Shown piece after piece: positions 18,746 to 26,374 of a stretch of 53,767 nucleotides of DNA (positions within the stretch are counted from its first letter, which is position 1; every line of letters starts with the position of its first letter). The position numbers were made by a program, and so were the translations under genes. This DNA comes from an uncultured Paracoccaceae bacterium (GTDB lineage Bacteria > Pseudomonadota > Alphaproteobacteria > Rhodobacterales > Rhodobacteraceae), in the NCBI GenBank assembly GCA_913062865.1, contig CAJXWO010000015.1, forward strand, positions 1 through 53,767. Direction: 5' to 3'. The notes under the pieces are model-generated. The model searched no databases. It was not told where the DNA came from and saw only the letters and a program-made list of their open reading frames with translations.

Positions 18746-19902
18746 TCCGCCGCCCGCGGCCGGGCGCGATGCGCCTCCATCCGGGCCGCGACCCAGTCGT
18801 GGAACAGGTGGGTGGGCCCGTCCATCGCAGGCGAGAACCGCCCGCCGTCAAAGCCCGTGGCATGGCGGCCGCGCTGCATGCCTTCGACGACAAAGATATC
18901 CTCTTCGAAGACGGTCTTCCATTGGCGGGTGTTGCGCTGGCGCAGGCCGCTGTCGGTGTCGGGCACCGCGTAGTAGAGGTGCACATGCTCGACCGTGCGA
19001 TCGGGGCCGTGGGGCACCAGCACGATGGCGAAGGCGTGGTCGCGATGGGTGCCCAGCAGCACGTTGGGAAAGATCGACAGGTATTCCGCCGCCGTGTCCC
19101 ATTTGACCGACAGCCCGTCGAAATCGGGGAAGCTGTTCCCGGTTTCGTTGGTGATCTGGCGGTAGACAAGCGTGCCCTGGCCCGAGAACGCGCCGGGGGC
19201 TTCGATGTGGTAATGATCCTCGAGCCGGGAATAGCTGTTGAGTCCCGGATGCACCCAGGGCAGGTGATAGCTTTCGCAGTAGTTTTCGACCGCGAGCTTC
19301 CAGTTGCACGCGATCTCGAGCTCGAAGCGGCTGTCGTCGCCGCCGTGGTAAAGCGGCTGTTCGAACTCGGCCCAGCGGGCCATGGCGGGGGCCATGACCT
19401 CTTCGAAGGCGGGCGCATCGCCCGAGACGTTGATCCAGACCACGTCGCGCCAGACATGGGACCGGACCTCGATCAGGCCCAGTTCGCTGCGCTGGATCGC
19501 ATCGTGAGTGTTGTGGCCCGGCCCGCCCACATGGGGCGTCGAGACAAGCCGCCCGTCAGTGCCATAGCACCAGCTGTGATAGGGGCAGCGAATGGCCCCC
19601 TCGATCTTGCGGGGGGCATCGACCAGGATCATGCCGCGATGGCGGCAGATGTTCTGGAAGACGCGGACCTCGCCAGCCTTGTCGCGCAGCAGAAGCAGCG
19701 GCAGCCCCAGAAAGTCGATCGGCACCGCGTCGCCCGGCTCGGGTACATCGGCGGTGACGGCCAGCCCGGCCCAGGTGGCGAACAGCAGCGCGTCGCGCTC
19801 CTCGGCAAAGACGCCCGGGTCCACGTAGTGGGCATTGGGCAGGCCATTGGCCTGGGACAGAGGGCGGCGGACGCCGCTGAGGTCGGTGGGGGCATGGGAC
19901 AT
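18742..19902 (-). CDS. Rieske-type aromatic ring-hydroxylating/monooxygenase alpha subunit
   Basis: 386 aa. A Rieske [2Fe-2S] domain with CRHRGM and CPYHSW (Cys-X-His ... Cys-X2-His) precedes a catalytic domain with the mononuclear iron site around NWKLAVENYCESYHLPWVH (two His, with the bridging acid here Glu/Ser context ENYCESYH). The domain order matches ring-hydroxylating oxygenase alpha subunits and their choline, betaine and carnitine monooxygenase relatives. No reductase or ferredoxin gene is adjacent, so electrons must come from elsewhere. Substrate cannot be assigned. An XRE regulator lies 92 bp upstream on the same strand. Confidence 0.88.
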   Translation of the reverse strand: MSHAPTDLSGVRRPLSQANGLPNAHYVDPGVFAEERDALLFATWAGLAVTADVPEPGDAVPIDFLGLPLLLLRDKAGEVRVFQNICRHRGMILVDAPRKIEGAIRCPYHSWCYGTDGRLVSTPHVGGPGHNTHDAIQRSELGLIEVRSHVWRDVVWINVSGDAPAFEEVMAPAMARWAEFEQPLYHGGDDSRFELEIACNWKLAVENYCESYHLPWVHPGLNSYSRLEDHYHIEAPGAFSGQGTLVYRQITNETGNSFPDFDGLSVKWDTAAEYLSIFPNVLLGTHRDHAFAIVLVPHGPDRTVEHVHLYYAVPDTDSGLRQRNTRQWKTVFEEDIFVVEGMQRGRHATGFDGGRFSPAMDGPTHLFHDWVAARMEAHRARPRAAE

Positions 19903-19994
19903 GGGCGGATCTCCTGCGGACGAGGAAAGTCTAGGAGAAACGGCCCGGCGGTCCTGCCTGCGCGCGACCTCGGGCGTCGCAAAACGACCCCGGC

Positions 19995-20813
19995 CTAGCG
20001 TACGGGCTCGTCGGGGCGCAGGAGCGTCTTGTGATAGGGCACAAGCTGGTCGGCCGTGTTAAGCCCTGCGCCGCGCGCGGTCGCCAGCACGGCACTGCAA
20101 TCGGTCCCCAGATACTCGTAGACCAACCGCGCCATGCGAGGGCTTTCGACCGTTTCGCGCATGGTGCGGGTGACATAGCCAACCCAGAAATTATGCTGAA
20201 AGCTCGACACCCGGGACAGGAAATTGAACGAGCATGTGAGCGACCCGCGCCGTGCGATGAGTGCGGCCACGCCATCCTCCTGGGTGAGGACAACGCCGCG
20301 AAACTCTCTCGTTCGGGGGTCGGTGGGCAGGCCTTGCTGCACCATGCCGTCGCGCGGCTCGTGGCCGCGGATGAAGGTCGTGCTGCCCTTGCGGTAGACG
20401 AGCACGAGGCCGACGATGAACTTGTCCTGCTGGGTAAAGCTGCGGCGGCTGAAGCGGTAGAAGCCGCTGGGCAGGAGGTCCTCGGACACAAGGGCCGTCG
20501 CGCCAGAGAGAAAGGTACGGATTTCCGGGTGGGACAGGATATCATCCCCTGTTCGGTCCACGTCTTCGAGCGGTTCGAGCAGAATGCGCGCATCGACCTC
20601 GAAATAGGTACAGATGCGGTAGAGCACATCCGGGCGGGGAAAGCTTTCGCCGGACAGGTAGCGGTTGAACTGGGTCCGATTGATTCCCAGTTCGCGGCAG
20701 ACTGCCGAGACCGAGGGCTGTCGCTTGCACAGAACCCGCAGGTTGGCGCCGAACATGTCGCGCAATTGGCTCGGCGTCAGCCGGGGTTGGGGACGTTGGG
20801 CCGTGATCGGCAT
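19995..20813 (-). CDS. XRE-family transcriptional regulator
   Basis: 272 aa from ATG 20813, with GGGAG 8 bases upstream. An N-terminal helix-turn-helix (about 15-65: SAVCRELGINRTQFNRYLSGESFPRPD) is followed by a larger C-terminal domain of about 190 residues with no motif I recognise, probably for ligand or protein sensing. It lies upstream of the Rieske gene and may regulate it, its own promoter, or the divergent small gene at 21036; the 222-bp gap between the divergent starts is AT-rich and a plausible operator region. Confidence 0.85.
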   Translation of the reverse strand: MPITAQRPQPRLTPSQLRDMFGANLRVLCKRQPSVSAVCRELGINRTQFNRYLSGESFPRPDVLYRICTYFEVDARILLEPLEDVDRTGDDILSHPEIRTFLSGATALVSEDLLPSGFYRFSRRSFTQQDKFIVGLVLVYRKGSTTFIRGHEPRDGMVQQGLPTDPRTREFRGVVLTQEDGVAALIARRGSLTCSFNFLSRVSSFQHNFWVGYVTRTMRETVESPRMARLVYEYLGTDCSAVLATARGAGLNTADQLVPYHKTLLRPDEPVR

Positions 20814-20945
20814 GGAAGCGGCTCCCTTGGACAGGGCGTTGAAATCGGCGCGCTTACCCATGCGCTGAAGAGCTACTCGATCGTGACGCGGTTCAGCATC
20901 AGGGTTGACGCGGAACCGCGACGACCATCGCCCTTGCCGACACAA

Positions 20946-21035
20946 AAGGCAAGCCTCGCTTTCAAGGTTAACAATACTAAAACGAGAATTTATTTTTCAA
21001 ATTCGCCTAAGGAGTTCTGTAACACGGCAGGGGAC
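20946..21035. promoter_or_regulatory. AT-rich divergent promoter region
   Basis: Between the XRE regulator and the 129-aa gene the base composition drops sharply to an AT-rich patch around 20968-21002 (AACAATACTAAAA, ATTTATTTTTCAAATT). This is unlike the rest of the window. It may hold promoters in both directions and a long 5' leader for the small gene. No precise boxes assigned. Confidence 0.45.
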
Positions 21036-21425
21036 ATGATGCTGGGAGTGGTCTTGTGGAGCGATAGCGCCGCACGGAAGGCGGTCATCTGGTGCGAGGA
21101 TCATGGGGATCTGGCCTATTACACGGGCGGCAATGAAACCGAGATCGGGCACCGGCTGGACGAAGGGGACCTTGTCCGCTTCGATCTGCGTGTCGCCGAC
21201 CGGATGCGCTATGCCTCCAATCCGCGGATCATCGAAAGCAAAGGCGCACCGGGTCTGCGTGAGAGCCTGAGGGGCGACGCGCCGGGCGACGACGCAGCGA
21301 CCGGCTCCGGTGTCGGGTCGAACGTGGTGTCGCTGGACCGGTCGCGCCGCCGAGCCGCGTGCCCGCCACAGCGCGCCTCAGGGCAAGATGGGGCGGATCG
21401 GCGCCGGTCGGGTTCAGGCGGTTGA
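21036..21425 (+). CDS. 129-aa protein with a cold-shock-like N-terminal half
   Basis: The first 65 residues follow the layout of a cold-shock domain: GVVLWSDSAARKAVIW where CspA has GTVKWFN...GFI, and LDEGDLVRFDLRV followed by ASNPRII where CspA has LDEGQ.VSF and AGNV. The RNA-binding motifs RNP1 (KGFGFI) and RNP2 (VFVH) are not conserved, so nucleic-acid binding cannot be assumed. The C-terminal half is low-complexity and basic at its very end. It is divergent from the XRE regulator and its last 12 bases overlap the 3' end of ilvN. The fold assignment is inference. Confidence 0.65.
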   Translation: MMLGVVLWSDSAARKAVIWCEDHGDLAYYTGGNETEIGHRLDEGDLVRFDLRVADRMRYASNPRIIESKGAPGLRESLRGDAPGDDAATGSGVGSNVVSLDRSRRRAACPPQRASGQDGADRRRSGSGG

Positions 21426-21986
21426 GCCCACACCCCGCGACAGGGCAGCGACGCCCGTCCGCGCCAGTTCCACCAGGCCCAGCGGGCGCATCAGGTCGGC
21501 GAAGGCGTCGATCTTGTCCGGTGTGCCCGTGATCTGAAAGACAAAGCTTTCCAGCGTCGAGTCGACCACATTGGCGCGGAAGATATCCGCCAGCCGCAGC
21601 GCCTCGACCCGTTTCTCGCCCTGGTTGGCCACTTTCAACAGCGCCAGTTCCCGTTCGACCGATGGCCCCTCGACGGTCAGGTCATGAACCTCGTGCACCG
21701 GCACGATCCGGCCCAACTGGGCCTTGATCTGCTCGATCACCTGGGGTGTGCCGGTGGTCACAATGGTGATGCGCGACCGATGCCCCTCGTGGTCGACCTC
21801 GGCCACGGTCAGGCTGTCGATATTGTAGCCCCGGCCGGAAAAGAGCCCGATCACCCGGGCCAGAACACCGGCTTCGTTATCCACCAGCACGGCGATGGTA
21901 TGGGTTTCCTGCACGTCCGAAAAGGTGGGCCGCAGGTTGTAGGCCGAATGCTTGGTCGAGCCTTTTTTGATGTGTAGCGGGGACAT
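21414..21986 (-). CDS. ilvN: acetolactate synthase small (regulatory) subunit
   Basis: 190 aa. An N-terminal ACT domain (HTIAVLVDNEAGVLARVIGLFSGRGYNIDSLTV) binds branched-chain amino acids, mainly valine, and confers feedback control on the catalytic subunit; a C-terminal ALS_ss-type domain follows (DIFRANVVDSTLESFVFQITGTPDKIDAF). The start 21986 gives MSPLHIKKGSTKHS; the upstream ribosome-binding site is weak, so an upstream in-frame start at 22031 cannot be excluded, though that one would sit in a REP-like repeat. It lies 123 bp downstream of ilvB on the same strand. Confidence 0.94.
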   Translation of the reverse strand: MSPLHIKKGSTKHSAYNLRPTFSDVQETHTIAVLVDNEAGVLARVIGLFSGRGYNIDSLTVAEVDHEGHRSRITIVTTGTPQVIEQIKAQLGRIVPVHEVHDLTVEGPSVERELALLKVANQGEKRVEALRLADIFRANVVDSTLESFVFQITGTPDKIDAFADLMRPLGLVELARTGVAALSRGVGSTA

Positions 21987-22020
21987 GGCTGTGGTGTCTT
22001 TCGTTCTTTGCGGAAGTGGC

Positions 22021-22084
22021 GGTGCGTGCAAGCACGCACCCTACCTTTGTAATCGGGGCAGTGCTTGCAAGCACGCACCCTACC
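22021..22084 (-). repeat. two REP-like palindromes with GTAG foot between ilvB and ilvN
   Basis: Read on the minus strand, the element at 22021-22044 is GTAG followed by GGTGCGTGC-TT-GCACGCACC, a perfect 9-bp hairpin. A second copy at about 22061-22083 shares GTAGGGTGCGTGCTTGCA and folds through GTGCTTGCAAGCAC. The common segment of 19 bases on the plus strand occurs at 22027-22045 and 22066-22084. A GTAG foot before a hairpin is the hallmark of REP elements mobilised by RAYT transposases; no such transposase is in the window. Confidence 0.75.
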
Positions 22085-22108
22085 GTTTGCTATGAGCCGG
22101 CGTCGGGG

Positions 22109-23866
22109 TCACACCAGAACCGCGCCCTTGGAGCCGATGGCGTCCTTGGTCGAGGCCTCGCCCAAGAGCATCTTGTTGTGCGGCTCGCCCGACGGGATCA
22201 TCGGGAAGCAGTTCTCGTGCTTTTCCACCAGGCAGTCGAAGATGACCGGGCCGTCATGGTTCACCATCTCCATGATCGCGTCGTCCAGATCGGCCGGGTC
22301 GGTGCAGAGGATGCCCTTGGCGCCGAAGGCCTCGGCCAGTTTGACGAAATCGGGCAGCGCCTCGGACCAGCTGTGCGAATAGCGCTCGCCATGCAGAAGC
22401 TCCTGCCACTGGCGCACCATGCCCAGGCGTTCATTGTTCAGGATGAACTGCTTGACGGGCAGGCGGTACTGCACCGCGGTGCCCATCTCCTGCATGTTCA
22501 TCAGCCACGACGCTTCGCCCGCGACGTTGATCACCAGCGCATCGGGGTGCCCCATCTGCACGCCGATGGAGGCCGGAAAGCCGTAGCCCATGGTGCCCAG
22601 TCCCCCGGAGGTCATCCAGTGGTTGGGATCCTCGAAGCCCATGTATTGCGCGGCCCACATCTGGTGCTGGCCCACCTCGGTGCAGATAAAGCGGTCCTTG
22701 CGGTCCTTGGTCAGCGCCTCCAGCCGGGCCAGCGCATGCTGCGGCTTGATCGTCTTGGGCGAGGGCTTGAAGCCCAGGCAGTCGACCGCGCGCCATTCCT
22801 CGATCCGCGCCCACCACTTGGCCAACCCTTCGCGGTTGACCTTGCGGCCGCGCGCCTTCCAGACCTTGAGCACGTCCTCGAGCACATGGCCCACATCGCC
22901 GATGATCGGCATGTCGGTCTTGATCACCTTGTTGATCGACGAGGGGTCGATGTCGATATGCGCCTTTTTCGACTTGGGGCTGAAGGCGTCGATCCGGCCG
23001 GTGATCCGGTCGTCGAAACGCGCGCCCACGTTGATCATCAGGTCACAATCGTGCATCGCGAGGTTCGCCTCGTAGAGCCCGTGCATGCCCAGCATGCCCA
23101 GCCACTTGTCACCCGAGGCGGGGTAGGCCCCGAGCCCCATCAGGGTCGAGGTGATGGGAAAGCCCGTGGCCTCCACCAGTTCGCGCAAGAGTTGGCTGGC
23201 CGCGGGGCCCGAATTGATCACGCCGCCGCCGGTGTAGAAGATCGGGCGCTCGGCGCGCTCGATCGCTTCGACCAGTTCGGTGATCGTGTCCATGTCGCCC
23301 TTGAGCTGGGGCTGGTAGTGGCTCACGGTCGCCTTGGTCTTGGGCGTGTAGTCATCGGTGGCGAATTGCACGTCCTTCGGGATGTCGATCAGCACCGGGC
23401 CCGGGCGGCCCGAGGTGGCGACGTGGAACGCCTCGTGGATGATGCCCGACAGCCGCGCGGTGTCCTTCACCAGCCAGTTATGCTTGGTGCAGGGGCGGGT
23501 GATGCCCACGGTGTCGGCCTCCTGGAAGGCGTCCGAGCCGATCATGAAGGTGGGCACCTGGCCCGTCAGCACCACGATCGGGATCGAATCCATCAGCGCA
23601 TCGGTCAGACCCGTCACCGCGTTCGTGGCGCCGGGCCCCGATGTCACGAGCACCACGCCCGGCTTGCCGGTCGCGCGCGCATAGCCTTCGGCGGCGTGCA
23701 CCGCACCCTGTTCGTGGCGCACCAGGATGTGGCGGATGTCGTTTTGCTGAAAGATCTCGTCATAAATCGGTAGAACGGCACCGCCGGGGTATCCGAATAC
23801 GACGTCCACACCCTGATCCTTCAGGGCCTGAACCACCATTTTCGCTCCGGTCATCTGACGTGTCAT
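22109..23866 (-). CDS. ilvB: acetolactate synthase large (catalytic) subunit
   Basis: Joins two pyruvates to acetolactate (or pyruvate and 2-oxobutyrate) for valine, leucine and isoleucine synthesis, using TPP, Mg and FAD. 585 aa, full length. The catalytic Glu52 (HEQGAVHAAEGYAR), the FAD region (ARFDDRITG) and the PP domain (NMQEMGTAVQYRLPVKQFILNNERLGMVRQWQ) are present. The cofactor motif reads GEA (450-452) instead of GDG; I recall this variant from related bacteria, so it is probably a lineage trait and the enzyme active. Expression is under the leader attenuator just upstream. Confidence 0.93.
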   Translation of the reverse strand: MTRQMTGAKMVVQALKDQGVDVVFGYPGGAVLPIYDEIFQQNDIRHILVRHEQGAVHAAEGYARATGKPGVVLVTSGPGATNAVTGLTDALMDSIPIVVLTGQVPTFMIGSDAFQEADTVGITRPCTKHNWLVKDTARLSGIIHEAFHVATSGRPGPVLIDIPKDVQFATDDYTPKTKATVSHYQPQLKGDMDTITELVEAIERAERPIFYTGGGVINSGPAASQLLRELVEATGFPITSTLMGLGAYPASGDKWLGMLGMHGLYEANLAMHDCDLMINVGARFDDRITGRIDAFSPKSKKAHIDIDPSSINKVIKTDMPIIGDVGHVLEDVLKVWKARGRKVNREGLAKWWARIEEWRAVDCLGFKPSPKTIKPQHALARLEALTKDRKDRFICTEVGQHQMWAAQYMGFEDPNHWMTSGGLGTMGYGFPASIGVQMGHPDALVINVAGEASWLMNMQEMGTAVQYRLPVKQFILNNERLGMVRQWQELLHGERYSHSWSEALPDFVKLAEAFGAKGILCTDPADLDDAIMEMVNHDGPVIFDCLVEKHENCFPMIPSGEPHNKMLLGEASTKDAIGSKGAVLV

Positions 23867-23931
23867 CGCTCTCTCCGTTCATGACGCGCCGGGACGCCGT
23901 GGACGTCCCGAATTCGGTTTCATCTGCGCAT

Positions 23932-23961
23932 AAAAAAGCCCCCGAAGGTCCGTTCGGGGGC
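23932..23961 (-). terminator. intrinsic attenuator terminator upstream of ilvB
   Basis: On the transcribed (minus) strand a perfect 9-bp stem GCCCCCGAA/TTCGGGGGC (23953-23961 and 23938-23946) with a 6-base loop is followed by six Ts (23932-23937). It lies between the leader peptide stop and ilvB, 65 bp before the ilvB start. This is the terminator arm of the attenuator. Confidence 0.93.
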
Positions 23962-24003
23962 GCATGGGGAACCAATATGGTGTCCGTTACCGGCCCATGC
24001 GCC
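23959..24003 (-). promoter_or_regulatory. antiterminator hairpin of the ilvB attenuator
   Basis: On the minus strand GGCGCATGGG (24003-23994), inside the last codons of the leader peptide, is perfectly complementary to CCCATGCGCC (23968-23959). The second arm shares three bases with the terminator stem, so the two folds exclude each other. A ribosome stalled on the Val/Ile codons leaves the first arm free and favours read-through; a ribosome at the stop codon covers it and favours termination. Confidence 0.8.
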
Positions 24004-24034
24004 ACTTTCCTACGATGACGACTAGCGTGTGCAT
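23987..24034 (-). CDS. leader peptide of the ilvB attenuator (15 aa)
   Basis: ATG 24034 follows AAAGGAG by 9 bases and opens a 15-residue frame MHTLVVIVGKWRMGR ending in TAA at 23987-23989. It has five consecutive branched-chain codons (Leu, Val, Val, Ile, Val), exactly what an attenuator for acetolactate synthase should sense. It is too short for routine gene calling. A sigma-70 promoter, antiterminator and terminator surround it in the expected order. Confidence 0.9.
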   Translation of the reverse strand: MHTLVVIVGKWRMGR

Positions 24035-24061
24035 CACTGGGTGCTCCTTTACGCGTGGCAG

Positions 24062-24090
24062 ACCTTAGGCTTGGTGTCCGGGGGCGTCAA
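24062..24090 (-). promoter_or_regulatory. sigma-70 promoter for the ilv leader
   Basis: On the minus strand TTGACG (24090-24085), a 17-base spacer and TAAGGT (24067-24062) form a near-consensus promoter. Transcription would begin about base 24055, some 20 bases before the leader peptide ATG. Confidence 0.75.
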
Positions 24091-24270
24091 CCGCGAAAAC
24101 GCGCCGAAACGGGGGGTTTTTCAGCCACGGATTTGCACAAGTTGCGCCGGATGGTCGCGGGCGGACATTTTTGCGAAGTTTTGGGCCCTCGCACGTAACG
24201 CGGTCGTGCAGGGGCGGCCTCCGCTTTTTGGCGTGAAACTGCCACGTTTCACGGGCATACTCCAATCCCG

Positions 24271-25656
24271 ATGAACATGACCGAGGATATGACCCAGCGC
24301 AGCCCGGCCGTGGCGGGGCGGTTCTACCCCGCCGAGGCCGAGCCCTTGCGCGCGATGGTGGAGGCCTGTCTGGATCAGGGGCTGATCGGTCGGCGCCAGC
24401 GCGGGTCGGCGGCGCGGGCGATCATATCGCCCCATGCGGGCTATGCCTATTCCGGCTGGCTGGCCGGGGCCGCGTGGCGGTCGACCGCGCGGGTCCAGCG
24501 CAGCCATGCGGTGATCCTGTCGCCGTCGCATCGCCACGCCTTCGACGGGATCGCGCTGCCTTCGGAACGGGCCTATCTCATGCCCGGCTTCAAGGTGAAG
24601 ATCGACCGCGAGGCGCGATGGGCGCTGGTGGACGAAGGGCTGGCCCATGTCGAGGACGCGGCCCATGACGCCGAGCACGGGATCGAGACCCAGCTGCCGT
24701 TCCTGCACCGGCTCCATCCGGGCGCACAGGTGGTGCCGCTGGTGATCGGGCGTGCCAGCGTGGAACAGGTGGCGCGGGTCGTGGACTTCCTTGCCCGGTT
24801 TCGGGACAAGCCGCCCCTTTTCGTGCTGTCGAGCGATCTGAGCCATTTTCTGTCGCGCGATGCGGCCGAGGCCCGCGATCTCGACACCGCGCGGCTGATC
24901 GAGCTGGGGCGCTACGACCAGCTGACCGACGAAAATGCCTGCGGCGCGATGGCGATCACCGGGTACATGGCGTCGGACTATGGCCGGGATGCGCGCGCCT
25001 ACCGGCTGGCGCTGGCCAATTCCCACGCGGTCACCCGGGACGACCGCCGCACCGTGGGCTACGGTGCCTGGGCGCTGTTCGGTGCCGCGGACGCGATGCT
25101 GCCCCCGCGCCATCGGGCGGCGCTGCTCAAGGTGGCGCGTGACGCCCTGCGCATCCGCGCGCGCAAGGGCAAGATGCCCGGGCTGAAGGAAGAGACATTC
25201 GCCCAGCCGCTGCGCGGATACGGCGCGACCTTCGTGACCCTGACGAAAGGCGGCCAGCTGCGCGGTTGCATCGGGTCGCTTTCGCCCTCGGTCAGCCTCT
25301 TGCGCGACGTGGCCACCAACGCGATCAAGGCCGGGTTCGAGGACAGCCGCTTCGACCCGGTGACCACGGAGGAGCTTGGGAACCTGAAGATCAAGATCGC
25401 CCTGCTGACCCGGCCCGAGCGGATGCATGTCGCGACCGAGGCGGAATTGCTGGGCCAGCTGGTGCCCGGGCAAGACGGTCTGATCCTGTCCGACGGGGAC
25501 AGGCGCGGCACCTTCCTTCCCATGGTCTGGGACAGCCTTGAGACACCCGAGGCGTTCTTTTCGGGGCTCAAGGTCAAGGCCGGGCTTCCCCGGGATCACT
25601 GGAGCGACACGCTCCGTGTCGAGCGGTTCCGCGCCGAAAGCTTCGCCGAAAGCTGA
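24271..25656 (+). CDS. Memo-AMMECR1 fusion (AmmeMemoRadiSam proteins B and A)
   Basis: 461 aa with two domains. Residues about 10-275 are a Memo domain (SPHAGYAYSG, LSPSHRHAF, GIETQLPFL, SSDLSHF, ENACGAMAI), related to LigB-type extradiol dioxygenases. Residues about 285-455 are an AMMECR1 domain with its LRGCIGSLSPS motif. In many prokaryotes these two domains occur with a radical SAM protein as the AmmeMemoRadiSam set, whose biochemical role is not established. Here the first two are fused and no radical SAM gene is in the window. The start is uncertain among ATGs at 24271, 24277 and 24289. Confidence 0.88.
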   Translation: MNMTEDMTQRSPAVAGRFYPAEAEPLRAMVEACLDQGLIGRRQRGSAARAIISPHAGYAYSGWLAGAAWRSTARVQRSHAVILSPSHRHAFDGIALPSERAYLMPGFKVKIDREARWALVDEGLAHVEDAAHDAEHGIETQLPFLHRLHPGAQVVPLVIGRASVEQVARVVDFLARFRDKPPLFVLSSDLSHFLSRDAAEARDLDTARLIELGRYDQLTDENACGAMAITGYMASDYGRDARAYRLALANSHAVTRDDRRTVGYGAWALFGAADAMLPPRHRAALLKVARDALRIRARKGKMPGLKEETFAQPLRGYGATFVTLTKGGQLRGCIGSLSPSVSLLRDVATNAIKAGFEDSRFDPVTTEELGNLKIKIALLTRPERMHVATEAELLGQLVPGQDGLILSDGDRRGTFLPMVWDSLETPEAFFSGLKVKAGLPRDHWSDTLRVERFRAESFAES

Positions 25657-25678
25657 CGCGCGGGCCGAAACCCGCGCG
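25657..25678. terminator. bidirectional hairpin between convergent genes
   Basis: CGCGCGGG (25657-25664) and CCCGCGCG (25671-25678) form a perfect 8-bp stem with loop CCGAAA, filling exactly the space between the Memo fusion stop and the response regulator stop. No strong T-run on either side. Confidence 0.65.
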
Positions 25679-26374
25679 CTAGAGCTTGGCGCCCGTGCCC
25701 TGAAGCACGCCGTGTTCCAGCGCGTAGCGGGTCAGCCCCGCGGTCGACGAGATGCCCAGCTTGCGCTTGATGTTCTTGCGATGTGTCTCGACCGTGCGGA
25801 CGGAGATATCCAGCGCCTCGGCCACCGCGCGGTTCGACAGGCCCTGGGCCAGCTGCAACAGGATCGTCTGTTCGCGGTTGGTCAATTGCTCGGCCGATAG
25901 CGCGCCCTCGGGGCTGAGCGAGCCTTGCGCGCCGGTACATAGATACGTCTCGCCGCGCATCACCGCGTCGATGGCCAGCTTGATCTCGTCGGTGGGCACG
26001 TCCTTGAGCACGTAGCCGCGTGCGCCGTGGCTGAGCGCGGTCGAGATGTATTCGCGGCTGTCATGCATCGACAGGATCAGGATGCGGGTGTCGGGGCAGC
26101 GCTCCAGAACGATCTCCGTGGCCGACAGCCCGCCCATGCCGGGCATGTTCAGATCCAGCAGGATCACGTCGGGTTTCAGGTCGGTGACGGTGTCGATGAT
26201 CTCCTGGCCGGACCCGAAGCGCGCGATCACGGTAACGTCGTCGTAGCTTTCGAGGATCGCCTCGATGCCTTGCGCCACCATCGGGTGATCGTCGACCACG
26301 ACGACCTTGACCGGGTCGGAGCAGGAGGACGCGTCATCGCGGAGGGACGCGGCGGGTGCGTTGGCGGATGTCAT
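25679..26374 (-). CDS. NarL/FixJ-family response regulator
   Basis: 231 aa. The receiver domain has acidic pocket VVDDHP, phospho-acceptor Asp74 (LLDLNMPG) and Lys in VLKDVP; a LuxR-type DNA-binding domain follows (LTNREQTILLQLAQGLSNRAVAEALDISVRTVETHRKNIKRKLG). Its ATG overlaps the kinase stop codon as ATGA (26371-26374), so the pair is co-translated and surely works together. The TRAP transporter divergent from the kinase gene is the likely target. Confidence 0.93.
   Translation of the reverse strand: MTSANAPAASLRDDASSCSDPVKVVVVDDHPMVAQGIEAILESYDDVTVIARFGSGQEIIDTVTDLKPDVILLDLNMPGMGGLSATEIVLERCPDTRILILSMHDSREYISTALSHGARGYVLKDVPTDEIKLAIDAVMRGETYLCTGAQGSLSPEGALSAEQLTNREQTILLQLAQGLSNRAVAEALDISVRTVETHRKNIKRKLGISSTAGLTRYALEHGVLQGTGAKL

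Noticed and set aside
22016..23773. 585-codon open frame antisense to ilvB
   Set aside because: Shadow of a full-length acetolactate synthase.
22109..23866. ilvB as a decayed gene because of GEA
   Set aside because: The frame is full length with all other motifs intact and a working-looking attenuator; the change appears to be a lineage trait.
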